Shown: positions 50,416-60,178 of the stretch, in pieces
Numbering within the stretch: position 1 is the stretch's first letter
How the letters are laid out: every line of letters starts with the position of its first letter
Assembly: GCF_014200605.1 (NCBI RefSeq)
Contig: NZ_JACHCE010000001.1
Span: 496,001 to 560,000, forward strand
Reading direction: 5' to 3'
Source: Pedobacter cryoconitis
GTDB lineage: Bacteria > Bacteroidota > Bacteroidia > Sphingobacteriales > Sphingobacteriaceae
DNA length: 64,000 nucleotides
Program-made: the position numbers and the translations under genes
The notes under the pieces: generated by a model
Database searches by the model: none
What the model was told of the DNA's origin: nothing
What the model saw: only the letters and a program-made list of their open reading frames with translations

Positions 50416-51996
50416 TTAATTTGTTAAATTTTCAAGTGTATCCGGAATTGCTGCAGGCATTGTGTTGAGCAGAAGATTAGTTTGAAAGGCTCCTTGATCA
50501 CCACTAAGCTGATAAACAAAGGAGGTAAATTGTTCTAGTCCCTGTTTTTTGATATAGTGATTATAATATGGGGTATATATAGCTTTCCTTACCAGGTTTT
50601 CGGAATTTTTGCGGTTCACATAATAAGTAATATTTGCCGTTTTCGAGATCTGACTATATACATTAATATAATCGGGTGTATTGATCAGTAATTTATTGTG
50701 GTGATAGTCATTCAAAAAGGATTGCAATGCACCCGGCTGATTTGAAAATACCATATAATTATCTATTATCGTATAATATGGTCTGCTAAAGGATTTAAAA
50801 GGTTCACCGAAATAACAATATAAAAGACCTGATTTTTTAAATCTTTTGATATCCTGGTTATAATCGTCACTCATATCCAGCAGCAACTGTTCTACTTTAT
50901 CGCCATTGGTCAGGTTAATAGCTGCCATATTTTCTGCTGATTTAAGCTGGAAAGAAATCAACTGATTTTGAAAATACACGGGGAATATCTTTTCTGCATC
51001 CAGATGATATTCTTTATTAAAACTATTGATCGTATTTTTAATCTTCTGATCTTCTTTGTGAAGGGTAAACCAGTTAGCCAGTTCTTTTCTCCAGGCTGTA
51101 TAGCTGGTTAAGGCATATAATTGGAAATTTGCGGTGTTTTCAGGCAGTAAGTTATCAATGCTGTTTTTCTGAGGGGCCAGTGCGGCAAAAAGGGTCAGAT
51201 AACTTTTCTTATCATTGAGCTGTGTCCCTCCGTTAAAGAAAACTCTTTCTTTACTGAAATTGTAATTCAGGACAGCAAATGAGTTTTGATGATTAAGAGC
51301 AGACAGCGGACCGTTCAGGTTACCGGGTAACATTGATTTAAGCAGCGCAGGTATTTTGTTAAAGTCAATGTAAAGGTTTCCCAGGCTGTTTCTGCTAAAC
51401 TTATTGCTGGATTTGATATAAGTTACAAACTGGTTATTCTCTTCATTTGATACGCTTGTTGCTGCAGCTTTTACCGGTGCTGCACTGTTGGATAGTAAAA
51501 TCAGGTTCTTTTCAATATTCAGATAAAAACTGGCACTATCATTTAATATTAAATGAAGCATTCCGTTTTCCTGGTTAACATTGATCCCGGCCGATTTCAG
51601 TGCAGCATACAATTTTGGTTTTTCAAGTTCGTCGTTTAACTGCGTACTGATCAGATAATCTATTTCTTTGTTTTTTCCTGCAGAAAAGCTGATAAAAACT
51701 TTTCTATTACCAATCAGATTATTGACTGCAGGATTAGTAATCAGTTTGTTTTTCAACAGGCTCAGCTGATTGAATTTCTCTTGTCCCAGCAGTTTTTGAA
51801 AAAAGTCCTGTCCTTTTAGAATGTCGAATATGCTTTTATCATTCTGCATACAGAAGATCAGACCGGAATTTGCTGTTGCAGCATATAAACTGGTCTCCTT
51901 ATAGGTGGTTTCCTGGTTCAATTTTGAGAAATACAGGTATGCCATACCCACAATTGCTGCGAATAGAGTAAAAAGAGTGAGGTATATCTTCTTCAT
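50416..51996 (-). CDS. Unknown large exported protein
   Basis: 526 residues. An N-terminal membrane anchor or signal (MKKIYLTLFTLFAAIVGMAYLYF) is followed by a large soluble part. It contains repeated SSN- and YFQ-like beta segments (TSYTAWRKELANWFTLHK, NVYSQISKTANITYYVNRKNSENLVR). I do not recognise a family. It probably lies in the periplasm and is transcribed ahead of the DUF5723-like gene on the same strand. Confidence 0.8.
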   Translation of the reverse strand: MKKIYLTLFTLFAAIVGMAYLYFSKLNQETTYKETSLYAATANSGLIFCMQNDKSIFDILKGQDFFQKLLGQEKFNQLSLLKNKLITNPAVNNLIGNRKVFISFSAGKNKEIDYLISTQLNDELEKPKLYAALKSAGINVNQENGMLHLILNDSASFYLNIEKNLILLSNSAAPVKAAATSVSNEENNQFVTYIKSSNKFSRNSLGNLYIDFNKIPALLKSMLPGNLNGPLSALNHQNSFAVLNYNFSKERVFFNGGTQLNDKKSYLTLFAALAPQKNSIDNLLPENTANFQLYALTSYTAWRKELANWFTLHKEDQKIKNTINSFNKEYHLDAEKIFPVYFQNQLISFQLKSAENMAAINLTNGDKVEQLLLDMSDDYNQDIKRFKKSGLLYCYFGEPFKSFSRPYYTIIDNYMVFSNQPGALQSFLNDYHHNKLLINTPDYINVYSQISKTANITYYVNRKNSENLVRKAIYTPYYNHYIKKQGLEQFTSFVYQLSGDQGAFQTNLLLNTMPAAIPDTLENLTN

Positions 51997-52574
51997 TTGT
52001 GTTTGAGCATCTGCTTAAAACTTAAATTAAGCAGGCTCTATGCAAATTTAAGCTAATTGTTGGTCATTAGGTGATATTTTCTTTCTTAAACAGGGATAAC
52101 CTGACCGGAGGTCTTACTGATGCTTTAAATGAGCGGCTTTCAGTGTATTGAAATGGAAATAGAGAGGAAGTGATGAACAAATAGTCGAAATTGTATTAAA
52201 ACAGCACTGCAGCGATATTAGAAGGACGTTGGAAGGACCAGAGTCCTTGCAAGGTCCTTCCAACGTCATTCCAATGCCCTTCCAAGGGCCTTTCAATAGG
52301 TTTCAGTGTACTTTTTCATCTCTTTGTTAATCACTTTCTTAAGGTCAGCCCCATATTTTGCTGTTTTAAAAAAAAGATATTTTTCAAGGGATTAAAAATC
52401 CGGTTTTCGGGTGATGAAGAACTGTTCATCTACAAGCAGATCTGCTGGTTATACCACAAAGAATAAAAATGACTTTGATGGAATAAAGGTCAAAAATAAA
52501 TAATTTACAGATAGAATTAACTAAAATGCATTTAGGTTGCGTAATTTTGTAAGGCTGGAATTAAGACTAAACGA
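51997..52574. other. 578-bp gene-free region holding an 11-bp repeat array
   Basis: The space between the divergent unknown exported protein and the DUF423 gene holds no convincing coding sequence: a 60-codon minus-strand frame at 52114-52296 runs through the repeat array and shows no protein-like character. It contains the 11-bp tandem array and hairpin at 52225-52296. Near the right end is the probable housekeeping -7 element TAATTTTG (52542-52549) of the DUF423/priA genes. Confidence 0.6.
52225..52296 (-). repeat. Five-copy 11-bp tandem repeat nested in a 15-bp hairpin
   Basis: On the minus strand five units start at 52296, 52285, 52274, 52263 and 52252, exactly 11 bp apart. They read TTGAAAGGCCC, TTGGAAGGGCA, TTGGAATGACG, TTGGAAGGACC and TTGCAAGGACT. 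In addition GACGTTGGAAGGACC (52225-52239) pairs perfectly with GGTCCTTCCAACGTC (52253-52267). Period 11 is about one helical turn and is not a multiple of three, so this is not a coding repeat. Confidence 0.7.
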
Positions 52575-52961
52575 ATGAATAGAAGGATAATTTTAACAGC
52601 TTCTTTTTTTGGAGCATTGGCGGTAATATTAGGTGCGTTTGGTGCACATGGATTGAAAAATGTTCTTTCTGCTGATCAGCTGACCATTTGGGCTAAAGGG
52701 GTCGAGTATCAGTTTTATCATACTTTTGCGCTGTTATTCCTGTCTACATTTGCCAGGTTTAGAAATAAACTGGTTGATTTTGCCTATTACTGTTTTACCA
52801 TCGGGATTCTGTTTTTCTCCGGATCACTTTATCTGCTGGCTACCCGTGAGGTACTGCAGTTAAGCTGGATAAATATAGTTGGGCCGATTACGCCTTTAGG
52901 AGGATTATTATTAGTTACAGGCTGGATTTTTCTATTTTTCGCCGCCTTAAAAAACAGATAA
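52575..52961 (+). CDS. DUF423 membrane protein
   Basis: 128 residues with four membrane helices. The start RRIILTASFFGALAVILGAFGAHGLKNVLSADQLTIWAKGVEYQFYHTFALL is the DUF423 signature (GAFGAHGL). LGGLLLVTGWIFLFFAAL ends it. Function unknown. It abuts priA with no intergenic base. Confidence 0.93.
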   Translation: MNRRIILTASFFGALAVILGAFGAHGLKNVLSADQLTIWAKGVEYQFYHTFALLFLSTFARFRNKLVDFAYYCFTIGILFFSGSLYLLATREVLQLSWINIVGPITPLGGLLLVTGWIFLFFAALKNR

Positions 52962-55442
52962 ATGCAGGAATTTAATGATATTGATTTTACGGAGAGAGAT
53001 ACGCTGTTCATAGAAGTTATTTTACCGTTATCTCTTCCAAAAAACTATATCTATCGTGTTCCGTTTGACCTGAATGAGCATACCGCTGTCGGTAAAAGGG
53101 TAATCGTACAGTTTGGGAAAAATAAAATTTATACTGCACTGATCAAGAGTATCAGTCAGACTGCACCAGCTTTATACCAGGCTAAATATATCATTGATGT
53201 GATAGACGAACATCCTGTTGTCAATCACATGCAGTTGCAGTTCTGGGACTGGATGACAGCTTATTATTTGTGTAATGAGGGTGAAGTGATGTCTGCTGCA
53301 CTGCCTGCAGGATTAAAGCTGGCCAGTGAAACTATCATTATCATCCGGGAAGAAGTTTCTTTAACAGACCTTGAAATTACGGATAAAGAACATATACTGA
53401 TTACTGCACTGGAGAAGCAAAAACGGCTTACAGTAGACCAGATTTCAAAATTATTAGGGCAGAAAACTGTTTTTCCGCTGATCAGATCTCTTTTAGATAA
53501 AGAGGTCATTTATATCGCTGAAGAAGTTGTAGAAAAATACAAACCTTTATTAAAATCATATATTACTCTGAATCCATTTTATTCGGAAGAAGAGAATTTT
53601 AAACATCTTTTTGAAATACTGGAGCGTGCCCCAAAACAACTGGATGCATTGCTGACTTATATTAAACTCTCCAAATCCGGAATTGAAATATCAAGACAGC
53701 AGTTACTGGAAGACAGCAGCTGTGGTCAGCCAGCATTGAAATCCTTACTGGATAAGGAGATCTTTTTCCTGAAAAAGAAAGTGGTAAGCCGTTTGAATGA
53801 TGAATCTGATGATATGATTCTCAATTTTAAGCTCAGTGCTGCTCAAAGTGTCGCCCTGCAAAGGATCGAAACTGAATTTCAGACCAAAGATGTTGTTTTA
53901 TTGCATGGAATAACTGCCTCTGGTAAAACCCAGGTTTATATCAAACTGATTGAACAGGCCATTGAAAAAGGTGGACAGGTGTTGTTTTTATTACCGGAAA
54001 TTGCATTGACTACACAGATTGTTGAAAGAATAAAGCGCTATTTTGGAGATGCTATCGGGGTGTATCATTCAAAATTTAATGACAATGAACGTGTAGAAAT
54101 CTGGAACAGCGTGATGAACGGTAAATATAAGATCGTTCTGGGAGCCCGTTCTGCTGTGTTTTTGCCTTTTAAAGATTTAAAACTGATTGTCGTTGATGAA
54201 GAACATGAGTCTTCTTATAAACAAAATGAACCTGCTCCGAGATACCAGGCAAGGGATGCCGCTGTTTACCTGGCACATCTGCATCAGTCAAAAATTATCC
54301 TCGGATCGGCCACGCCATCTATTGAAAGTTATTATAATGCTTTAAATAATAAATATGGTTTAGTGACGCTGAATGAGCGTTTTGGCGGCGTAGAACTTCC
54401 GGTTCAGGAAGTTGTCGGGATTGCTGAAGAAACCAAGAAAAAGAAAATGGTTTCTTATTTCTCCAGTGTATTGATTGATGATATTACAGCTACGCTGGAA
54501 AGAAAAGAACAGGTTATTCTTTTTCAGAACCGCCGGGGCTATGCAACCATATTGATTTGTAAGACCTGCGGTTTTGCACCGAAATGTGTGAACTGTGATG
54601 TAAGTCTGACTTTTCATAAAAGCAGCGGCAAATTACATTGTCACTATTGCGGTTATCATGAAAGCAGTATGAATATTTGTCCGGCCTGTGGTTCTGTACA
54701 TATTGAACAAAAGGGATTCGGGACTGAAAGAGTAGAAGAAGAGCTGAGCCTGATCTTCCCGGATGTCAAAATTGCCAGGCTGGATGTAGACAGTACAAGA
54801 ACAAAAAATAGTCTCCAGAAGATTATTGGTGATTTCCAGGAGAAGAAAACGGATATCCTGATTGGTACACAAATGGTCGCTAAGGGACTAGATTTTGAAA
54901 ATGTCACTTTAATTGGTGTCATTAATGCGGATACTTTATTGAATTATCCTGATTTCAGGGCTTTTGAGCGTAGTTTTCAACTACTGGCACAAGTAGCAGG
55001 CCGTGCAGGCAGAAGGGATAAACAGGGTAAGGTATGTATCCAGGCTTATGATGCTGATCACCGCATTATTAAACAAGTAGTTGATAATAATTATCTGGAA
55101 ATGTATAAGGATGAAATTGCTGAACGTAAACAGTTTCATTATCCGCCTTTTACCAGACTGATATTTATCAATATAAAACATAAAGATTCCAATTTGCTGA
55201 ATGCCGCCGCTGCCAGGTTTGCCACTATGCTGAGGGTACAGCTTGGAAGCAGGGTACTGGGGCCGGAACAACCTTTGGTTTCACGGATCAGAAATTATTA
55301 TATCAAACAGCTGATTATCAAATCGGATAAAACAACAGCTATTCAGAAAGTTAAAGCTGTGCTTAAACAAACAATCACGGACTTTAATGCAGAGAACACT
55401 TTTAAAGGTGTAATCATACAAATTGATGTAGACCCTTATTAA
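52962..55442 (+). CDS. priA: Primosomal replication-restart helicase PriA
   Basis: 826 residues. The N-terminal DNA-binding domain is followed by a DEAH-like helicase: Walker A in LLHGITASGKTQVYIKLIE, motif II VDEEHESSYKQ, LGSATPSIES and QNRRGYA. A zinc-binding insert has CKTCGFAPKCVNCDVSLTFHKSSGKLHCHYCGYHE with eight Cys in pairs, and QVAGRAGRRDKQGKV is motif VI. It reloads the replisome at stalled forks. It directly follows DUF423. Confidence 0.97.
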   Translation: MQEFNDIDFTERDTLFIEVILPLSLPKNYIYRVPFDLNEHTAVGKRVIVQFGKNKIYTALIKSISQTAPALYQAKYIIDVIDEHPVVNHMQLQFWDWMTAYYLCNEGEVMSAALPAGLKLASETIIIIREEVSLTDLEITDKEHILITALEKQKRLTVDQISKLLGQKTVFPLIRSLLDKEVIYIAEEVVEKYKPLLKSYITLNPFYSEEENFKHLFEILERAPKQLDALLTYIKLSKSGIEISRQQLLEDSSCGQPALKSLLDKEIFFLKKKVVSRLNDESDDMILNFKLSAAQSVALQRIETEFQTKDVVLLHGITASGKTQVYIKLIEQAIEKGGQVLFLLPEIALTTQIVERIKRYFGDAIGVYHSKFNDNERVEIWNSVMNGKYKIVLGARSAVFLPFKDLKLIVVDEEHESSYKQNEPAPRYQARDAAVYLAHLHQSKIILGSATPSIESYYNALNNKYGLVTLNERFGGVELPVQEVVGIAEETKKKKMVSYFSSVLIDDITATLERKEQVILFQNRRGYATILICKTCGFAPKCVNCDVSLTFHKSSGKLHCHYCGYHESSMNICPACGSVHIEQKGFGTERVEEELSLIFPDVKIARLDVDSTRTKNSLQKIIGDFQEKKTDILIGTQMVAKGLDFENVTLIGVINADTLLNYPDFRAFERSFQLLAQVAGRAGRRDKQGKVCIQAYDADHRIIKQVVDNNYLEMYKDEIAERKQFHYPPFTRLIFINIKHKDSNLLNAAAARFATMLRVQLGSRVLGPEQPLVSRIRNYYIKQLIIKSDKTTAIQKVKAVLKQTITDFNAENTFKGVIIQIDVDPY

Positions 55443-55443
55443 A

Positions 55444-56121
55444 TTAATTTCTGCTTCCCAGATGTATCTGTATACCTACAGTTAGCGGGCTAAACAGAAA
55501 CTCTTTTTTAGCTTCGGAATTTTCTGTCATCAGGGCTGAAGAGTTTTGTGTAATCAGACGGGTATGTAAACTGGAATAATAGAATTCCAGGCTGCCTTCT
55601 GCAAAAAGGGAAAGCATTTCTATAGGGGTGATCCTTATACCCAGTGAGGGAACTAATACCAAACCGCTTTTTGTAGTTTCCAACTGAGATACTGAAGCGG
55701 TAACCCTTTGCAGGTTTACCGTGTTCTGTATCCCCTGAAAACGATTATAGCGGTATCCAATGTCAAAGGCGAAATAAGGTTGTATCCACGAATAACTGAT
55801 GCTTTTCTCAAATCCCAGTTTAACTTCATAATCTGTGACTTTTCCCTGATCAATATTGCAATTGTTACAGTCGTTTTGAAAGTCTATGGATTGATTGAGA
55901 AATCTTCCACTCAGCCGGTAATTAATCTGTCTGTCATCAATTTTAAATATGCCACCATTGATAGAGGTATGGATATATTTCAGTGGGTTCTGGTCAGCTA
56001 TCCTTGGCAGCTGCAGGATACTGAAAGCACTCAATCCCAAACTGTAAATACTGTTTGCCTGAGAGAATGCATGCAAAGAAAGAAATAAAAACAAGCAGGT
56101 TGAGAGCAATCCCTGTTTCAT
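55444..56121 (-). CDS. Unknown exported beta-barrel-like protein
   Basis: 225 residues. A signal peptide ends HAFSQA. The mature part is a run of amphipathic strands (YEVKLGFEKSISYSWIQPYFAFDIGYRYNRF, SGLVLVPSLGIRITPIEMLSLFAEGSLEFYYSS, LTVGIQIHLGSRN) and fits a small outer-membrane barrel. No family is recognised. It converges on priA with a one-base gap. Confidence 0.75.
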   Translation of the reverse strand: MKQGLLSTCLFLFLSLHAFSQANSIYSLGLSAFSILQLPRIADQNPLKYIHTSINGGIFKIDDRQINYRLSGRFLNQSIDFQNDCNNCNIDQGKVTDYEVKLGFEKSISYSWIQPYFAFDIGYRYNRFQGIQNTVNLQRVTASVSQLETTKSGLVLVPSLGIRITPIEMLSLFAEGSLEFYYSSLHTRLITQNSSALMTENSEAKKEFLFSPLTVGIQIHLGSRN

Positions 56122-56399
56122 AAGGTGTTAATTATCATTTAGATATATAAAAATATATAATATTTTGTAGCAGATCTGCAAATATGCCCCAGATTTTTTT
56201 TAATGTATTTATAAGTAATTTTTATGTTATTATTGAAATAATCCTGGTGTTTTATCTTTAACAGGTCAAATATTTTTTCTTTTTCTTAATGCCCCTATAT
56301 TTTGTTTAGGATTTGATTTGTTGGACTTTACGCTTGTCAGGTTAAATTCATTCAATTAAAACCTGAAAAATCGGTTTCAAAGAAGTATTTTTGAAATCA

Positions 56400-57056
56400 A
56401 TGGCGTATAAGTTTGTAGATAATTACCGGGAAAGGGGAGCGAGGAAGAAATTGGTTGAGCATCTTAAATCAAGAGGCATCACAGATGATCGCGTTCTTCA
56501 GGCAATCGGAGTCGTACCAAGACATTTTTTCTTTGATGAAACGTTCTGGAACCAGGCCTATAAAGACATTGCTTTTCCAATTGGCGATGGACAAACCATT
56601 TCTCAGCCCTATACAGTAGCTTATCAGAGTGAACTGCTTCATATCAGTAAAGGTGATAGAGTACTGGAAATAGGAACAGGCTCAGGTTATCAGACCTGTA
56701 TTCTGATGGAACTGGGCGCTGAGGTATTTACCATTGAAAGACAGGAAAGCATTTATAAGCATACACTTAAGGTATTACCTGGAATGGGCTATAACGCAAA
56801 TTTCTTTTATGGTGATGGCTCAATGGGCATCGCAGAACATGCACCTTATCATAAAATTATTGTCACAGCTGGAGCCCCTTTTGTTCCCGAGATCTTATTG
56901 AAACAGCTTAAAATTGGCGGAATGCTGGTTATTCCGGTAGGAAATGAGCATTCGCAAGTGATGGTTACTGTGATCCGCGTCAGTGAAACTGAATATGAGA
57001 AGTTTGAACTGGATACTTTCAGATTTGTACCCTTAGTAGGAGACCAGGCCTGGTAA
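56400..57056 (+). CDS. pcm: Protein-L-isoaspartate O-methyltransferase
   Basis: 218 residues from ATG at 56400; a TTG three codons upstream is less likely. Motifs are DRVLQAIGVVPRHFFFDETF, IGDGQTISQPYTVAYQSELL and the SAM-binding VLEIGTGSGYQTCILMELGAEVFTIER. The C-terminus MLVIPVGNEHSQVMVTVIR also fits. It methylates damaged isoaspartyl residues for repair. Confidence 0.95.
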   Translation: MAYKFVDNYRERGARKKLVEHLKSRGITDDRVLQAIGVVPRHFFFDETFWNQAYKDIAFPIGDGQTISQPYTVAYQSELLHISKGDRVLEIGTGSGYQTCILMELGAEVFTIERQESIYKHTLKVLPGMGYNANFFYGDGSMGIAEHAPYHKIIVTAGAPFVPEILLKQLKIGGMLVIPVGNEHSQVMVTVIRVSETEYEKFELDTFRFVPLVGDQAW

Positions 57057-57057
57057 T

Positions 57058-57507
57058 TTAGCCTTTCATAGCCCGGTCCATTTCACGTTTAGATTCACGG
57101 TCTTTGATGCTGTCTCTTTTATCAAAGTCTTTCTTTCCTTGTGCTAAAGCAATTTCTATTTTAGCAAAACCTCTTTCATTTGTGAAAATACGAAGTGGAA
57201 CAATGGTATATCCTTTTTCTTCACTTCTGAACTTCAGCTTTTTAAGTTCCTTTTTTTGCAATAATAACACACGGTCACGTTTAATATCATGATGATGAAA
57301 TGAACTGTGGCTGTATTCTGAGATATGAAGATTTCTAACGTATAGTATATTACCAATAAACATACAGAAGGCGTCTGTCATATTAGCTTTTCCTTGTCTG
57401 ATTGCTTTAATTTCTGTTCCTAATAAAGCCAGGCCAGCATTGTATTTATCAACAACATGGTAATCGAAGTATGCTCTTTTATTTTTTATTTGAATGTCGT
57501 TCGTCAT
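57058..57507 (-). CDS. smpB: SsrA-binding protein
   Basis: 149 residues. NKRAYFDYHVVDKYNAGLALLGTEIKAIRQGKANMTDAFC and the C-terminal GKKDFDKRDSIKDRESKREMDRAMKG are typical SmpB. It delivers tmRNA to stalled ribosomes. Confidence 0.97.
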   Translation of the reverse strand: MTNDIQIKNKRAYFDYHVVDKYNAGLALLGTEIKAIRQGKANMTDAFCMFIGNILYVRNLHISEYSHSSFHHHDIKRDRVLLLQKKELKKLKFRSEEKGYTIVPLRIFTNERGFAKIEIALAQGKKDFDKRDSIKDRESKREMDRAMKG

Positions 57508-57521
57508 AGAATCAGCTAATA

Positions 57522-57558
57522 TCAGAAAGAATTGCCGATTTACTGCAATTCTTTCTGA
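57522..57558 (-). terminator. Hairpin between the Nramp transporter and smpB genes
   Basis: TCAGAAAGAATTGC (57522-57535) pairs perfectly with GCAATTCTTTCTGA (57545-57558), 14 bp with a nine-base loop. No long T-run follows on the minus strand, so it may terminate only partly. Confidence 0.55.
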
Positions 57559-57600
57559 ATTTTACAATGTATATAGGATTCTTTAACCAGTTACAGAAGA

Positions 57601-59463
57601 TTATCTGACTACCAGTACCGGAATAGTGATTTTATGTCTTACCGCATCTACGGTAGTACCAAATATCAGATCTTTTAATCCTTTGTGACCATGAGCGCCC
57701 ATCACCAGCAGTTGTAAATCGTTGGTTTTAGTGATCTCTGCAATTGCACGCGGGGCACCTCCAAACCCTATATGCGGTATGCCGTGATACCCCAGATCAG
57801 CAAGGTTCTGACAGTATTTTTTAAGGTTCTCTGCATCACTCAGTGTCTCATGATCAAGTGCTGCTTCTCCATGATATCTTGCGCCGGCAGTTTCAACAAT
57901 ATGTATCAAATGATAATCTGCTTTTTTTCCCCCCTGTATCAGTGCATGTCTGATCGTATTTAAATCATTTTTAGAAAAGTCAACTGTAATACCAATTCTG
58001 AGGTAGTGAATCTGTGCAATGGTATCGATATCCAATGCACTGCCATGAGGAATGTTTTTCTCTGCACGGGCTTTAGAACCGAATATAGGATAGATAAAAA
58101 CATATAACAGCAACAGACCAATCAGAATGGCTACTGGTATAATCAGAACATAAATATACCATCCGTTTGAAGTATTTGCCCAGCCTGAAATTTCTTCGAT
58201 AACGAGTTTAATATTCAGTACTACAATTAATGCGGCACTGATCCATGCGAGTATTTTGACCCATAGTTTAATGGCAAAACCTTTCATTTCTTTTTTGTCC
58301 GAAGTGAAGTGGATCAGCGGGATCACAGCGAAGCCTAGCTGTAAACTCAATACCACCTGACTTAAAATCAGTAAACCGCTTAATGCATCATTACCGAAAT
58401 ATAAAATAGTGAAAAAGGCGGGGATGATGGCTAGTAAACGGGTAATCAGACGGCGCAACCAGGGTTGGATTCTAAGGTTTAAATGACCTTCCATTACAAT
58501 CTGCCCGGCAAGTGTACCTGTAATTGTGGAGCTTTGACCGGCAGCGATTAACGCAATGGCAAAAAGACTTGGGGCAACACCGCCAAAAATATTTCCCAGC
58601 AATTTATAGGCATCCTGTATTTCTGCAACTTCATGCATTCCGTTTTTATAAAAAGCGGCAGCGGCAAGAATCAAAATGGCTGCATTGACAAAAAAAGCAA
58701 GGTTCAATGCAACTGCTGTATCAATGAAGTTGAATTTTATCGCTTCTTTGATCCCCTTATCATCTCTCTCGAATTTCCTGGTCTGCACCAGTGAAGAGTG
58801 CAGGTAAAGATTATGAGGCATGACTGTTGCCCCGATAATTCCAATCGCAATATATAAGGCCTGCCCTGACAATACGGAAGGCTGTAAGCCTTTGACGATC
58901 TCTTTTAAGGAGGGCTCAACGATAAACATCTCTACTAAAAAGGAGATGCCGACAATAAAAACCATAGAGACAATGAAAACTTCCATTTTACGCATTCCTT
59001 TATTCATCAGGAAGAGCAGGAGTACGGTGTCAAAAATAGTAATACTGATCCCCCAGATGAGCGGCAGACCGAAAAGCAAGTTTAAACCGATGGCCATTCC
59101 TATGATTTCGGCAAGGTCACAGGCTACAATTGCGGTCTGGGCCAAACCAAATAGTGGGATATTAACCCATTTGGGATAAGCATTTCTGGAGGCTTGCGCC
59201 AGATCCAGGCCTCTTACGATACCCAGTCTTGCACTGAGTGACTGTAAAAGTAAGGCGATTAAATTTGACATCAGTAATACCCAGATTAACTGATAGCCGA
59301 ACTTGCTGCCTCCGGCAAGATCTGTGGCCCAGTTTCCGGGGTCCATATAACCGACACTGACCAGGTAGGCGGGGCCAATAAATGATAATATCTTTCTCCA
59401 TCCTTTACGCTTACCGGTATCTACGCTTTGATGTACTTCACTTAATGATTCTGAATTCTTCAT
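57601..59463 (-). CDS. mntH: Nramp-family Mn2+/Fe2+ transporter fused to a universal stress protein domain
   Basis: 620 residues. The Nramp part (about 1-460) has around 11 helices with the metal-binding motifs MDPGNWATD in helix 1 and GATVMPHNLYLHSSLVQ in helix 6. From about residue 475 a cytoplasmic UspA-like domain follows (LRIGITVDFSKNDLNTIRHAL, LLVMGAHGHKGLKDLIFGTTVDAVRHKITIPVLVV). Its ATP-binding pattern GxxGhkG-9x-G(T/S)TVDAV can be seen. The fusion is known in Bacteroidota. A MntR-type gene lies 42 bp upstream on the same strand, with a metal-box operator before it. Confidence 0.92.
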   Translation of the reverse strand: MKNSESLSEVHQSVDTGKRKGWRKILSFIGPAYLVSVGYMDPGNWATDLAGGSKFGYQLIWVLLMSNLIALLLQSLSARLGIVRGLDLAQASRNAYPKWVNIPLFGLAQTAIVACDLAEIIGMAIGLNLLFGLPLIWGISITIFDTVLLLFLMNKGMRKMEVFIVSMVFIVGISFLVEMFIVEPSLKEIVKGLQPSVLSGQALYIAIGIIGATVMPHNLYLHSSLVQTRKFERDDKGIKEAIKFNFIDTAVALNLAFFVNAAILILAAAAFYKNGMHEVAEIQDAYKLLGNIFGGVAPSLFAIALIAAGQSSTITGTLAGQIVMEGHLNLRIQPWLRRLITRLLAIIPAFFTILYFGNDALSGLLILSQVVLSLQLGFAVIPLIHFTSDKKEMKGFAIKLWVKILAWISAALIVVLNIKLVIEEISGWANTSNGWYIYVLIIPVAILIGLLLLYVFIYPIFGSKARAEKNIPHGSALDIDTIAQIHYLRIGITVDFSKNDLNTIRHALIQGGKKADYHLIHIVETAGARYHGEAALDHETLSDAENLKKYCQNLADLGYHGIPHIGFGGAPRAIAEITKTNDLQLLVMGAHGHKGLKDLIFGTTVDAVRHKITIPVLVVR

Positions 59464-59505
59464 TAGCTCTTTTAATAATTATGCTGCAGGTTCTGATTTG
59501 TTATT

Positions 59506-60159
59506 CTATAATTTAATAAGGATATGCTCGGCTACTTTTCTGCTGACATTAATCCTTTGCGTACCGACCATTAATTCTACGGAGCCGTCATAGTCTGTAA
59601 TTTCCAGAACCGTCAGGGGAACGCCTATCGTTAAACCCAGTTTTTCGAGATGAATTAAAAAAGGGGAGGAATGTTCGCTTACACCAATGATAATTCCGCT
59701 TTTTCCGCTGGTCATATGATGAAGATGTACGTTTTCTGAGGGTTCGAAGTTTCCATCTTTGTCAGGAATGGGATCACCATGAGGATCTCTCTTGGGAAAA
59801 CCCAGAAAATCGTCTAATCTTTCTACCAAAACCGGAGAATTAATGTGTTCCAGCTCTTCGGCAATATCATGCACTTCATCCCATCTGAATTTGAGTTTGT
59901 CTACTAAAAAGACTTCCCATAAACGGTGTTTCCGGATAACTTTAATCGCAGCAGCTCTTCCTTTTTCAGTTAAAGTTACTCCCTGGTATTTAATATAATC
60001 TATTAACTTTTTGTCTGACAGCTTTTTAAGCATGTCTGTAACTGAAGCCGCTTTGGTGTTCATCCCATTGGCAATGGCATTGGTTTGTACCGTACCGGTA
60101 TCCGCCTGGGACAGGTGATAAATGACTTTGAGGTAATTTTCTTCGGTGAATGAATGCAT
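59506..60159 (-). CDS. mntR: DtxR/MntR-family metal-dependent repressor
   Basis: 217 residues. The N-terminal winged helix is FTEENYLKVIYHLSQADTGTVQTNAIANGMNTKAASVTDMLKKLSDKKLIDYIKYQGVTLTEKGRAAA. A dimerisation and metal-binding helix region follows (RHRLWEVFLVDKLKFRWDEVHDIAEELEHINSPVLVERLDDFLG), then a FeoA/SH3-like C-terminal domain. It sits 42 bp before the Nramp gene and presumably represses it when Mn2+ or Fe2+ is ample. Confidence 0.93.
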   Translation of the reverse strand: MHSFTEENYLKVIYHLSQADTGTVQTNAIANGMNTKAASVTDMLKKLSDKKLIDYIKYQGVTLTEKGRAAAIKVIRKHRLWEVFLVDKLKFRWDEVHDIAEELEHINSPVLVERLDDFLGFPKRDPHGDPIPDKDGNFEPSENVHLHHMTSGKSGIIIGVSEHSSPFLIHLEKLGLTIGVPLTVLEITDYDGSVELMVGTQRINVSRKVAEHILIKL

Positions 60160-60178
60160 TGTATTGACCTAATAATAG

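Noticed and set aside
52114..52296. A 60-codon minus-strand frame through the 11-bp repeats
   Set aside because: It lies in repeat DNA whose period is not a multiple of three; no family or signal seen.
52546..52575. A fourth TTTGTAAGG before the DUF423 gene
   Set aside because: At 15-base spacing the -10 block would be AACGAA, not CGACTA. The same bases form TAATTTTG, a housekeeping -7 element, which explains the match.
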